Source of the DNA: Leptospiraceae bacterium
Lineage (GTDB): Bacteria > Spirochaetota > Leptospiria > Leptospirales > Leptospiraceae
Length of the DNA: 64,000 bases
NCBI GenBank assembly: GCA_024233875.1
Contig: JACKPB010000006.1
Location: 1-64,000, forward strand
Direction: 5' to 3'
Made by a program: the position numbers and the translations under genes. The notes under the pieces were generated by a model. It worked only from the letters and a program-made list of their open reading frames with translations. It ran no database searches and was not told the origin of the DNA. This document shows, piece by piece, positions 1-7,915 of this stretch. Numbering within the stretch: the first letter of the stretch is position 1; each line of letters begins with the position of its first letter.

Positions 1-1
1 A

Positions 2-97
2 TTGTCCTTAAGCGAATTTATTTTTTCAAAGATTTCAATTCCTTATAATAATCTATTTTCTAATTGGCAAGATGAATTCACAGAGCATAGAGAATAA
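2..97 (+). CDS. Possible C-terminal end of a gene cut by the window edge
   Basis: One + frame is open from the first bases to a TAA at 95-97 and would encode about 31 residues ending in DEFTEHRE. It would converge on the G3E GTPase gene, whose stop lies 1 base further. Nothing in so short a peptide identifies a family, and an AT-rich open frame of this length can occur by chance. The upstream sequence is needed to decide. Confidence 0.25.
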   Translation: MSLSEFIFSKISIPYNNLFSNWQDEFTEHRE

Positions 98-98
98 T

Positions 99-1190
99 TT
101 ATCTTAAGGAATCAAAGCGATAACTGGGTTCGGGTCGGGCAGGGCTAAAGCAACTCCAGGAGAGAGGTTCCTGTGAGCTAGCCGGTGGAAGGAAATCAGT
201 GAGAGAATTTTTTACAATCTCCTCCAATAGTGCCGGAATCATTTGAACTCGAAAATTTAGAGTAATCTTTAAGGATTCTGAATCCGGGTGATTTCCTCTG
301 ATTCGAAGTGTTTTTTGGGATCCGGTGAGATTCCCTATTAAAAATTGATTTTGGGATTCAATTAAAATTTTGATATGGCCTATCGCAGACTTTCTATTCT
401 CAAACTCCTGAGAAATTTTTATCATGTAGTTTTCTAGAATTTGTTTCCAATCTACTTTTTCTTTGGTTTGGATTTGGTAAGTTGCATTCAACCATCCGAG
501 AACAGCTTCTCCTTCGGCATAAATATCATAATCCACTTCAGCTAATTTTTGACCGGATTTAGTTTCGTTCAACGCATAGTTTAGCCATTCACGAATCCCT
601 TTGTCTCTCTCCACGCTAAGTGGAAAGATCTTAACTCCCGGATATAATTTTTGTAGATTTTCAATCAGAGAATTGAGCTCTTCTTCTAGAATCAGATCTA
701 TCTTTGTAATCACGATTGTATCTGCTTCTTCTAATTGTTTTTTGAAGATATAGACAGCACTCGGATGCAATCCATCTTCACCACCATCCAATATTTCTCT
801 GAGTCGTAAAGGATCGGTCAAAACAGATAGAGGAGAGACAATGAGATCATTAGACAATTTCTCCTTGAGAGGTTGGATGATGGTTGCAGAAAGATCAGTG
901 CAACTTCCTACCGGTTCTGCTATGAGAATGTCTGCAATTCTACCTGATTGAACCTGATCAATCGCATTTAGGAAACCTGGAAAATTACAACAAAAACAGC
1001 TACCACTTACTTCCTCCACCGGAATGGATCCATGGGAAAGATATGCTGTGTCGACCAGATCGGGAGCTTGATCATTTGTAATCAAACCAACCTTATATCC
1101 ATCCCCCACCAATTTTTGAGCTATGTCATTCAAAAGAGTAGTCTTCCCGGCTCCGAGAAACCCACCCACCATTACTAGTTTTGTTTTCAT
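99..1190 (-). CDS. G3E-family (CobW/COG0523) P-loop GTPase
   Basis: 363 aa. The N-terminus has the Walker A motif GGFLGAGKTT (residues 9-18). A CxCC motif (C65, C67, C68) follows; it is the metal-binding signature of COG0523 GTPases. A TKID sequence takes the place of the NKxD guanine-specificity motif. Known members of the family insert metal or cofactor (Zn, Co, Ni) into client enzymes. The client here cannot be told, because no metalloenzyme, cobalamin or urease gene is adjacent. The C-terminal domain is divergent and ends in a Pro/Ser-rich tail instead of a His-rich one. The gene starts 12 bp after the mechanosensitive channel gene and is probably co-transcribed with it. The GTPase assignment is secure; the metal and the client are unknown. 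Confidence 0.85.
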   Translation of the reverse strand: MKTKLVMVGGFLGAGKTTLLNDIAQKLVGDGYKVGLITNDQAPDLVDTAYLSHGSIPVEEVSGSCFCCNFPGFLNAIDQVQSGRIADILIAEPVGSCTDLSATIIQPLKEKLSNDLIVSPLSVLTDPLRLREILDGGEDGLHPSAVYIFKKQLEEADTIVITKIDLILEEELNSLIENLQKLYPGVKIFPLSVERDKGIREWLNYALNETKSGQKLAEVDYDIYAEGEAVLGWLNATYQIQTKEKVDWKQILENYMIKISQEFENRKSAIGHIKILIESQNQFLIGNLTGSQKTLRIRGNHPDSESLKITLNFRVQMIPALLEEIVKNSLTDFLPPASSQEPLSWSCFSPARPEPSYRFDSLR

Positions 1191-1202
1191 CTCAATCAGT
1201 AC

Positions 1203-2429
1203 TTATCCTTTCAATGAATTGATTCTTTGAAAATCCAATCCGGATGGCAATTGAAATATTCTTAAATCAAATAGAGATATCTTTGAGATTATAGAATCAA
1301 ATATATCCGATTGAATTCCTTCATGAGGAACCCAGTTTGTATTTGAAGTAAAGATATAAATCTGGATGGGAAGTCCTCTTTCTGTTGGTTCTAATTGACG
1401 TATTAAAAAAGTCATGTTCTTATTGATTTCCTGATTCGCGATGAGAAAATTTTCAAGAAATTTTCGAAACAATCCAATATTAGTAAAATTTCTTCGGCTC
1501 AGAGAATTGGACTCGGAAAAATTATTATTGAATTCATCGATTTCTTTTTGTTTTTCTGTAATATAAGTTTTGAGTAATGGATCCAGTTTTAATTTGGTCA
1601 ATAATTCCTGATCAGCGATTCTAATCGAATTCATATCTATGAGTAAGGATCGTTTGATTCTCCTTCCTCCGGATTCTTTCATACCACGCCAATTTTTAAA
1701 TGACTCTTCTGAAAATCGAAAAGTTGGAACACTTACGATGGTTTTGTCCCAATTTTGTATTCTCACTGTATAGAGTGATATATCTATAACGTCACCATCC
1801 ACTTCAAATTTTGGCATTTCTATCCAATCTCCGACTTTCAATGTACCTTCACCATAAATCTTTACTGAAGCAACCAGTGAAAGAATTGTATCTTTAAAGA
1901 CTAACATGAGAACAGCGGCAATGGCACCGAGAGCGCTGATGAGTACAAATGGAGATTTGCCCATAAGGTGAGATACAATCAAAATCACACCTATAATGAG
2001 AATTATGATTTGAACAATCTGGATATAGCCTTTGATGGGACGGTCACGTGATACGGGATAAGTGAGATAAATATCATTTCCGGCTGAAAGTGCAGAATGG
2101 ACTCCCCAGGTTCCAAATACATAGTATCCCAATTCAATAGTTTTTTGAATGGGTGTCTTATACTCCGGGAAAAGATTTGAAGTCATATGAAGTATTGTGA
2201 GGGGAAGAATGTTTATGATTGCTTTAAAGAATCCCCTTTTTAAGAGAGCATCATCAAATCGATTTTTACTTCGACTGATAACTTTTTCTATTATCTGCAA
2301 TCCGAACCAATTCAGGATCCAATAGGAAAATCCTACGGAAAAAAACAGAATCATACCCACTCCGATGTAATGCAATACAGGGTCGTTAGGGAAAATCGCC
2401 GCTAGAAAATCGATCATCCATTTCTTCAA
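1203..2429 (-). CDS. mscM: Mechanosensitive channel, YbdG/MscM type (MscS superfamily)
   Basis: 408 aa inner-membrane protein. It has several hydrophobic helices in the N-terminal half, then the MscS pore helix and beta domain (ALGAIAAVLMLVFKD, then LKVGDWIEMP, about residues 165-205). The region KNWRGMKESGGRRIKRS and the C-terminal RQLEPTERGLPIQIYIF segment match E. coli YbdG closely. YbdG is a miniconductance channel that opens on hypo-osmotic shock, and its length of about 415 aa agrees. The predicted role is release of solutes when turgor rises. It is first in a two-gene unit with the G3E GTPase. The preceding intergenic region carries two different dispersed repeats. The family is confident; the subtype rests on recognised sequence blocks, not on an alignment. 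Confidence 0.9.
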   Translation of the reverse strand: MKKWMIDFLAAIFPNDPVLHYIGVGMILFFSVGFSYWILNWFGLQIIEKVISRSKNRFDDALLKRGFFKAIINILPLTILHMTSNLFPEYKTPIQKTIELGYYVFGTWGVHSALSAGNDIYLTYPVSRDRPIKGYIQIVQIIILIIGVILIVSHLMGKSPFVLISALGAIAAVLMLVFKDTILSLVASVKIYGEGTLKVGDWIEMPKFEVDGDVIDISLYTVRIQNWDKTIVSVPTFRFSEESFKNWRGMKESGGRRIKRSLLIDMNSIRIADQELLTKLKLDPLLKTYITEKQKEIDEFNNNFSESNSLSRRNFTNIGLFRKFLENFLIANQEINKNMTFLIRQLEPTERGLPIQIYIFTSNTNWVPHEGIQSDIFDSIISKISLFDLRIFQLPSGLDFQRINSLKG

Positions 2430-2640
2430 TATTCACCTCCGTGAAAATAATTTCTCTTTTCAATCTCTAGGTTTTTAAGGATTGAGTCAAGTAGAATTGA
2501 AAGAATATGAATTTATGTAAGTTCATGGTTCATGGGAAGGTAAAACGAAAATATTTCTAGGATGAAAACTCCAATATATCATTTGGAATATTCATTCCGA
2601 TTGATTCCAATTTTTAAAAAGGATTTTGTACTACTTTACT

Positions 2641-2833
2641 TAACTCATCTTACGCACTTAGTACGAAAGGTAAGGATAATGAAAGGGAGCCTTTCGGCAA
2701 TGGTTCGACCCAGCTCACAAACCAGGGACTCATCTTCCCCAAACCCATATTTTTATTGATTTATTAGCAAAATATGATTTTGATTTTAAACTAAAAAAAA
2801 TTTGAAGAATAAAAAAATGCTTAAGATGAGTTA
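2641..2833 (+). repeat. MITE-like repeat, family 1, best copy
   Basis: A 193-bp element bounded by TAACTCATCTTACGCA (2641-2656) and TGCTTAAGATGAGTTA (2818-2833). These ends are inverted repeats matching at 15 of 16 positions, and each is flanked by or ends in TA. The interior (about 2685-2770, GGGAGCCTTTCGGCAATGG onward) is clearly related to the inverted copy near 12.13-12.29 kb and partly to the one near 4.5 kb. It has no coding capacity for a transposase. A 65-codon + frame at 2562-2759 runs into it and is probably not a gene. Terminal inverted repeats with TA at the junction suggest mobilisation by an IS630/Tc1-type transposase encoded elsewhere (inference). Confidence 0.8.
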
Positions 2834-2911
2834 CTCAATTGAATGATCACATCAAATGACTACCCGGCGATATAAAAAAAGTAGAAAAGTCAATCTATAT
2901 ATAAATCCATA

Positions 2912-3009
2912 TTTCGGTTTGCAATATTTCTTCCGTATTTCTTCTTGAAGTTGGTAGTCTTTACATAGAGAATTCTACTGTGAATGCGCAATAGATTTTG
3001 AAAATGACT
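2912..3009 (+). repeat. Dispersed repeat, family 2, diverged copy
   Basis: A copy of a roughly 95-bp imperfect palindrome found at four other places in the window (near 7.66, 7.83, 55.84 and 55.94 kb). The conserved right end is CTGTGAATGCGCAA followed by TTTTGAAAATGAC. The left end keeps TTTGCAATATTTCTTCC. Its right boundary runs into the stop codon (TAG read on the minus strand, 3008-3010) of the MazG-like gene. Confidence 0.6.
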
Positions 3010-3364
3010 ATTCTTTTTTTGATGACCAGGATCTGCTTAAGTTGATCTTTTCTTTTTCTATGAATGCTTTTTGGAGATCAATTTCAAAGACATTGGACAA
3101 TTGGAGGAGGTAAGAAAGCACATCAGCAAATTCACCTTCGAGATCAAATTTTTTATCGTTTCCTTCTTCCACATAGATTTTCTCCCGATAACGTATGGCT
3201 TTGGCCAACTCACCTACTTCTTCCATCCAGAGCAAAAAGGTTTCCTGGTAGGAGCTTTTGTCCCAACCATTTAAAGAGCATACCTCTCTATTGTATGTTT
3301 GAAGGGAGGATAAACTTGAAGACTCGGATAATTGTTCGATAAGATCAGAAATTTTTTTATTCAT
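3008..3364 (-). CDS. MazG-like nucleotide pyrophosphohydrolase
   Basis: 118 aa single-domain all-alpha NTP-PPase. It shows the metal-binding pattern EExxE (E48, E49, E52) and ExxD (E78, D81), and a C-terminal KxxxSRSW segment. Known members hydrolyse (d)NTPs to monophosphate and pyrophosphate with Mg2+, acting as house-cleaning enzymes for non-canonical nucleotides. The length fits single-domain MazG-like proteins, not the two-domain E. coli MazG. The ATG start is preceded by an AT-rich leader with only a weak ribosome-binding site. The stop codon lies at the edge of a family 2 repeat. The substrate cannot be deduced. Confidence 0.8.
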   Translation of the reverse strand: MNKKISDLIEQLSESSSLSSLQTYNREVCSLNGWDKSSYQETFLLWMEEVGELAKAIRYREKIYVEEGNDKKFDLEGEFADVLSYLLQLSNVFEIDLQKAFIEKEKINLSRSWSSKKE

Positions 3365-3461
3365 ATTTATCCCATCTATACATTTATCCCTAATCTATCA
3401 ATGATTTAGCTAATTTTTAGGCTTTTAAAAATCAGAATTTAGAAAAATATGGAAACATCCT

Positions 3462-4358
3462 ATGAAAAAATCATTACTCATTTTTCTCATTGTCTTAAGT
3501 TTAGAACCTCTCTATGCCAATATGAGAGGTCCGAAAATACTTCCAAACCCTTCCGGGCGTTCAATCGTCCGGTCCTCAGAAAGGATTGAAGTGAAGAGTG
3601 AATCTATAGTTTTTCAATGTCCTGAGTTTGAAAAAATTCACTCATCCGGAAAACCTCCTTTGCTGGAGTGTGATGTCACTATTAGTTATCATATTCAATC
3701 AGATAAAGACTATAAAAATCTGGAATTGATATTTGTTTCGCCGGAATCATTTGATATGAATTTAACAGCAAAGGACAGGAAAGGAAATCTTACGAATTTT
3801 ACGTTCAAAGAAAGAGAAATACTAAAGCTGGAAACTCAACAGGAAGAGAATCTTCAGTATTCAAATGAAAATTATCCGATCTACGAAACTTCATTTGTAG
3901 GAAATATTTTAAAAGATAGTGTAGAAATTATTGTGAAGTACAGGCAATCCTTAAGTTTGTTTGAGATAGGATATGGTTACTTCTCTACCGGGTATTGGAG
4001 ATATGAGTTTACCTACTATACGTATCCTATCAAAGATTGGAAACTCTCAAAGGACTTTTTCATCGATTTTAGATTAGAAATTATGGAACAGAAACCTTCC
4101 CTCTTTTCGGGATTGTTTGAAAAAGATTTGAATTTGTATTGCGGAGCATCAGAATTTGGAGAATACTTTTCAGAACAGGATACTGAGTTTGCAATCAGAA
4201 AAAAAATTCAAAGCACTCGAAAATTTGAACCCAATCCGAATTCCAAAAGCATCGACCTGAATTCAGGCAATTTCACCTTTAAGGAAGATAGATTGATACT
4301 CCAATCCAGGATAAATAATTTTCTACCTGATGTATTGAAATGTTCATACTATAAATAG
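3462..4358 (+). CDS. Secreted protein of unknown function
   Basis: 298 aa. The N-terminus is a clear type I signal peptide (MKKSLLIFLIVLSLEPLYA, cleavage probably after A19), so the protein is predicted to be exported. The mature part is charged and predicted to be rich in beta strands, with four spaced Cys (in the QCPEF, ECDV, LYCGA and KCSYY contexts) that could form disulfides. No family is recognised. It is divergent from the MazG-like gene across a 97-bp gap and stands alone, with repeat DNA downstream. Confidence 0.75.
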   Translation: MKKSLLIFLIVLSLEPLYANMRGPKILPNPSGRSIVRSSERIEVKSESIVFQCPEFEKIHSSGKPPLLECDVTISYHIQSDKDYKNLELIFVSPESFDMNLTAKDRKGNLTNFTFKEREILKLETQQEENLQYSNENYPIYETSFVGNILKDSVEIIVKYRQSLSLFEIGYGYFSTGYWRYEFTYYTYPIKDWKLSKDFFIDFRLEIMEQKPSLFSGLFEKDLNLYCGASEFGEYFSEQDTEFAIRKKIQSTRKFEPNPNSKSIDLNSGNFTFKEDRLILQSRINNFLPDVLKCSYYK

Positions 4359-4489
4359 ATAACTGAAACTATATATATCTCTCCAATGTAAGGGAAGTAT
4401 GTTTTCCGGCGATTTTCAAAAGGTTTACTCATTACTAGAGAAATTAACTATAAAATGGCAACCTATCGTACTAGGAAAAGTACAATTAT

Positions 4490-4651
4490 TTATCCACCTC
4501 ACGCACTCGCTCTGTTCGTGCAAAGGGAGCCTATCGGCAATTTGGGGACGAACTCTCCAGACCCATTAAAACATTGATTCATTAGATAGTTCCAATAATA
4601 TTGATTTTCTTAAAAAATCCCAAAACAAATTCTTTTGCCTAAGATGAGTTA
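4490..4651 (+). repeat. MITE-like repeat, family 1, shorter copy
   Basis: A 162-bp relative of the element at 2641-2833. The right end TGCCTAAGATGAGTTA (4636-4651) is nearly identical to that copy's right end. The left end (TTATCCACCTCACGCA, from 4490) is diverged at about 5 of 16 positions. The interior shares GGGAGCCTATCGGCAAT but lacks part of the middle. Its terminal TTA is the stop codon (TAA on the minus strand) of the flavin monooxygenase gene. Upstream from 4359 I see no other feature. Confidence 0.7.
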
Positions 4652-6034
4652 TTTATAAGAATTGGTAAATGCCGAATTTGCTTTCCTGTTGGTTTCGGGG
4701 TAGTTTTTTTGGGGAGCGGGAAGATTGAATTTTTTCATAATATCGTTTTCTCTATGTTTGTAAAGCCCCTCTAAAAAAGGCATTCGGAGTACCTGATCTA
4801 AAAATGGTAAAAAACCGGTCATTTTCCCCAAAGCTTCAGCTCTTCTCATCGTAGTGAATGGATCTATGACTTCTGATTCCAAAGGATTTTGACCCATCCG
4901 AAAAAATAATTCACCCAGCGACAATTGTATTTCTTTTTGGATAGGAAGTAATTTGGCAACCAAACCTGCTGCGGCAGATATGACAGGTCCCGCTCCGTAT
5001 CGGGGTTGACCGACTCCGCCGAATAGAATCAGATTTTTGTATTTCCTCGGGAAAAGACCATTGATGAGTTCGGGGATCCCTCTGGAAGAATAGCGTAAAT
5101 CGAGAGATTGGAGCATGGGGAAACTCATATGAAAACCTGTTCCACAAACAAGTAGATCTGCCTCGTATTGACTTCCATCTACAAAGGTAAAAGTATTTCC
5201 CCTAACGCTTTCAATATTTTTATGTGGAACAATTCGTCCGTGTTGAAGGTAATACAAAAATAAAGAATTGATTGTGGGATGTTTGTCCAAAACAGTATAG
5301 TCCGGATTTTGAAGACCATATTTTTCAAATGATCCTATCTCCAGAAGAACAAGGTTTTGAACCAATTGTCTGAGCAATGGATCAGGAATCCAGGGTTGCA
5401 AAAACTCAATACTCGGAATTCCAAAAATCGATTTGGGTATGATCCAACGTCCACTCTTCATACTGATATGTGAGGAAATGGAAAATCTTGCCGCTTCCAC
5501 TGCAATGTCCAGGGCAGAATTTCCTCCGCCGATCACTAAAACTCTTTTGTTCTTCAGAATCTCTGGATTCTTATAATCCTTGGAATGAATAATCTCTCCA
5601 TCAAAACTTCCTTTGATGTCGGGATATTTGGGATCCCAGTGATGACCGTTGGCAATAATTACGAATTCATAGATTTTTTTCTCTCCCCCGGAAAATGTAA
5701 GTATCCATCTTTCTCCGTGAGGTGAAATGTCTATGATATCAGAGTCAAATTGAATATTTTCTTTCAGGTGAAATGTATCGGCATAGGACTCCAGGTAAGC
5801 CAGCATTTGACCGGAACTGGGAAAGTCCGGATAGGAGGAGGGCATGGGATATTCCTGAAAAGAAGTAGTTTTTTTAGAGGATATGATATGAACCGTCTCA
5901 TACACTCCATACCTCCAATTGCCTCCGAGAGCCGGATTCTTCTCGTAATGATCAAATTCCAAAATTTCTTTTTTTAGTGCATAAGCCATTCCCAGCCCTG
6001 AAAATCCAGCACCGATCAAAGCTATTGATTTCAT
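4649..6034 (-). CDS. Flavin-containing monooxygenase (FMO/BVMO-like)
   Basis: 461 aa. The FAD-binding motif GAGFSGLG is at residues 8-15. An FMO-type fingerprint (FDGEIIHSKDY) lies near residue 145, followed by the NADPH-binding GGGNSALD near residue 168. Members oxidise nucleophilic N or S atoms, or insert oxygen in ketones, using NADPH and O2; substrates vary widely. Its start overlaps the end of the diiron-protein gene by 4 bp (ATGA), so the two are translationally coupled. The context (TetR, diiron protein, FMO) resembles lipid or xenobiotic oxidation operons. The last codon and stop (AAA TAA) join a family 1 repeat. The class is confident; the substrate is unknown. Confidence 0.85.
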   Translation of the reverse strand: MKSIALIGAGFSGLGMAYALKKEILEFDHYEKNPALGGNWRYGVYETVHIISSKKTTSFQEYPMPSSYPDFPSSGQMLAYLESYADTFHLKENIQFDSDIIDISPHGERWILTFSGGEKKIYEFVIIANGHHWDPKYPDIKGSFDGEIIHSKDYKNPEILKNKRVLVIGGGNSALDIAVEAARFSISSHISMKSGRWIIPKSIFGIPSIEFLQPWIPDPLLRQLVQNLVLLEIGSFEKYGLQNPDYTVLDKHPTINSLFLYYLQHGRIVPHKNIESVRGNTFTFVDGSQYEADLLVCGTGFHMSFPMLQSLDLRYSSRGIPELINGLFPRKYKNLILFGGVGQPRYGAGPVISAAAGLVAKLLPIQKEIQLSLGELFFRMGQNPLESEVIDPFTTMRRAEALGKMTGFLPFLDQVLRMPFLEGLYKHRENDIMKKFNLPAPQKNYPETNRKANSAFTNSYK

Positions 6035-6867
6035 GCGACCTCCCTGTCTTCATACCTCATCCTGTTTAAAAAAGAATCTGCCAGGTGGACATTGTCTCGA
6101 TCCTTTGGATGAAAGTCCGGACGGAAATAGTCAGAAACAACACCTAGAGCAACAGCCAGAGGATTGGAAGGTCTGGTTATGAATCCCCAGAAATCACCGA
6201 TTGCTTTGGGTAGACTTAGGGTTTTGTCCTGAGCCATAAAATAAATCTGTCCGGATGAGGATGCTAAAAACAGGAGCACGGATGCCAGAATCATACCCGA
6301 AATCCGAACAGAATAGCTATCATCTACTGATTGCAATACATCATAGGCCACAGATTTGTGTTCCAATTCTTCTGCGGCATGCCAGAGTAATAGATTTTTT
6401 AGTTCTTCGGGAACTTCTATGAATACATCCTGAGTGTAAACGGATTCTGCAAAAGCAACAGTGTAGTGTTCGCAGGCCGCTGTCACCGAGAGGCAATATT
6501 TTTCACCCAGAAATTTCTTTACAAAGTTTTCCAGAAAGTTATAAAAAAAATCATCCTGGTATTTTAGGAAATTATGAATTTCATATCCCTGAGTTTCCAT
6601 AATCTCCCAAAACTTTTCATGTTCTTTGGAGTGTTGCATTTCCTGCCCGACAAATCGTTTGATATCCTCTTTTAAGTCTTCTGAAGTGATTTTGTCTTTA
6701 AATGCGTTGATACTTCTGATAAAGAATTTCTCTCCAGGAGGAAACACCAGATGAAAACTATTCAATAAATGTGTAGAGAATGAATTATTATTCATCCAAT
6801 GAACCGGAATATCTTTATGGTACTTAAAATCGGGTTTTCTTACTGTAATGGTAGTTTCATTTTGCAT
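6031..6867 (-). CDS. Predicted metal-dependent hydrolase (COG3687/PF10118-like, ferritin-like diiron motifs)
   Basis: 278 aa, mostly helical. Metal-ligand candidates come in the order E76-x2-H79-x2-E82, E133-H134 and H163 with E166, E167, E169 and H170 (WHAAEELEHKSVAYDV). This pattern fits a carboxylate- and histidine-bridged dimetal site. A hydrophobic segment (about residues 187-208) suggests membrane association. The family is annotated as a predicted metal-dependent hydrolase and is common beside lipid-oxidation genes and TetR regulators. The true reaction is not known. It lies between the tetR gene (15-bp gap) and the FMO gene (4-bp overlap), so all three are probably one transcript. Confidence 0.75.
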   Translation of the reverse strand: MQNETTITVRKPDFKYHKDIPVHWMNNNSFSTHLLNSFHLVFPPGEKFFIRSINAFKDKITSEDLKEDIKRFVGQEMQHSKEHEKFWEIMETQGYEIHNFLKYQDDFFYNFLENFVKKFLGEKYCLSVTAACEHYTVAFAESVYTQDVFIEVPEELKNLLLWHAAEELEHKSVAYDVLQSVDDSYSVRISGMILASVLLFLASSSGQIYFMAQDKTLSLPKAIGDFWGFITRPSNPLAVALGVVSDYFRPDFHPKDRDNVHLADSFLNRMRYEDREVA

Positions 6868-6882
6868 ATAGCCTCCTAAATA

Positions 6883-7548
6883 TTATCCAAATAATAATCT
6901 GAGAGCAGGTAAAAATTGCTCAATTTTCTCGGGTGGGCAATACCCGACGATTCCTAAAATTGTAAACTTGGCACATAGATTGACGGCTTTTTCAATGTCT
7001 TCCCTTTCTTCCGAAATCATTTTGTAAGCGATTTCTTTTACCATACCAATCATTCCATATCCAAATAATTCTTTTTCTGAGAGCAGGATCAGACCGGCTC
7101 TTTCTGCTCTTTCCAAATCCTCAACTATATCTTTTACAAAATCTGCTTCAAATTTTGATATCAAATCATCAACTTCCGGATTCAAACCTCTACTTGTCCG
7201 CATATAGATCATAGTCAAACGACTCTTTTTCACTAGAGAACGCAGAGCAATTTCGAAGGTCTTTTTGATAGTTAGGAGCTGTTCGAGCGGACTTTGGTAT
7301 TCAATTCCTATCCTGAGTTCCTTTAGCTCTTTTCTAAGATGTGAGAAGAGTCGGGACATCAATTCTCTCAGGAGAAGTTCTTTTTCAGGAAAATACTTGT
7401 AAAATGTTCCTGTTCCGATCCCGGCCAACTTTGAAATCTCCTGGATACCGGTAGCTGAAAATCCATTTTTTGAAAACAGATCTTCGGCGGCTTCGAGCAT
7501 CTTTTCCTTTTTGAGGTCTGCTGATTCTAAAGTTTCCATTGATTTCAA
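6883..7548 (-). CDS. TetR-family transcriptional regulator
   Basis: 221 aa. The N-terminal helix-turn-helix is typical (AAEDLFSKNGF, then ISKLAGIGTGTFYKYFPEKE, about residues 20-58). The C-terminal ligand-binding domain is variable, as usual. It is the first gene of the operon with the diiron protein and the flavin monooxygenase, and probably represses its own operon in response to a small lipophilic ligand. Three palindromic sites that could be its operators lie just upstream of the start (7557-7631). The start at MKSMETL was preferred; another Met four codons in is possible. Confidence 0.9.
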   Translation of the reverse strand: MKSMETLESADLKKEKMLEAAEDLFSKNGFSATGIQEISKLAGIGTGTFYKYFPEKELLLRELMSRLFSHLRKELKELRIGIEYQSPLEQLLTIKKTFEIALRSLVKKSRLTMIYMRTSRGLNPEVDDLISKFEADFVKDIVEDLERAERAGLILLSEKELFGYGMIGMVKEIAYKMISEEREDIEKAVNLCAKFTILGIVGYCPPEKIEQFLPALRLLFG

Positions 7549-7556
7549 TAATGATA

Positions 7557-7631
7557 ATAGATATATCTATAGTCAACAAAAAAAGAAATTATGATATCTA
7601 AAAAATGATTAAATAGAAATTGTAATTTCTA
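7557..7631 (-). promoter_or_regulatory. Cluster of operator-like palindromes before the TetR operon
   Basis: Three related inverted repeats sit within 75 bp upstream of the tetR start. The perfect palindrome ATAGATATATCTAT is at 7557-7570. An imperfect AGAAATT-AT-GATATCT is at 7584-7599. TAGAAATT-GT-AATTTCTA, with perfect 8-bp arms, is at 7614-7631. They share the half-site TAGA(A/T)AT, and their centres are about 28 and 31 bp apart, so they lie on roughly the same helical face. This arrangement suits autoregulation by a TetR dimer. The proposal is inference; AT-rich DNA gives some palindromes by chance. Confidence 0.5.
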
Positions 7632-7652
7632 AAATATGAAAAAATATATATT

Positions 7653-7745
7653 GGTTCTCAGAAATAATTGCCTGTTTCTTCATTTGGTGTTTAGGCATTT
7701 TATAGCTAGTACTTCTGTGAATGCGCAAACCTTCTGAAAATGACC
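7653..7745 (+). repeat. Dispersed repeat, family 2
   Basis: An approximately 93-bp copy beginning GGTTCTCAGAAATAATTGC and ending CTGTGAATGCGCAAACC then TTCTGAAAATGAC. The ends are imperfect inverted repeats (TCTCAGAA...TTGC against GCGCAA...TTCTGAAAA). It pairs with a second copy about 165 bp away in the same spacer. No open frame is conserved between copies. Confidence 0.65.
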
Positions 7746-7821
7746 ATAAAAATCAAAGGGATAGGTCGATTTTAACTGATTCGGGAGGTGGATTGAGGAA
7801 GTTTGTGTTTGAGTTGAGGTT

Positions 7822-7915
7822 CAGTTCTCAGAAATAATTGCGTTTCCCTGTTTGTGGTAAGTAGCTATTTTCTAGCTAATCGAAAGGTGAAAACGCAAAT
7901 TTGTTTATGTATGAC
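7822..7915 (+). repeat. Dispersed repeat, family 2, second copy in the same spacer
   Basis: It starts AGTTCTCAGAAATAATTGCG, nearly identical to the start of the copy at 7653 over 18 bases, and ends GGTGAAAACGCAAAT then ATGTATGACGA. The inner ends AATTGCGTTT and AAACGCAAATT form a clear inverted repeat. The stop codon of the MFS gene (7905-7907) lies inside its right end. Confidence 0.65.

Noticed and set aside
2562..2759. 65-codon + frame and its look-alike at 12204-12452 (minus) with similar C-termini
   Set aside because: The similarity lies wholly inside the family 1 repeat; the N-terminal parts are unrelated and there is no ribosome-binding site. Treated as repeat-derived.
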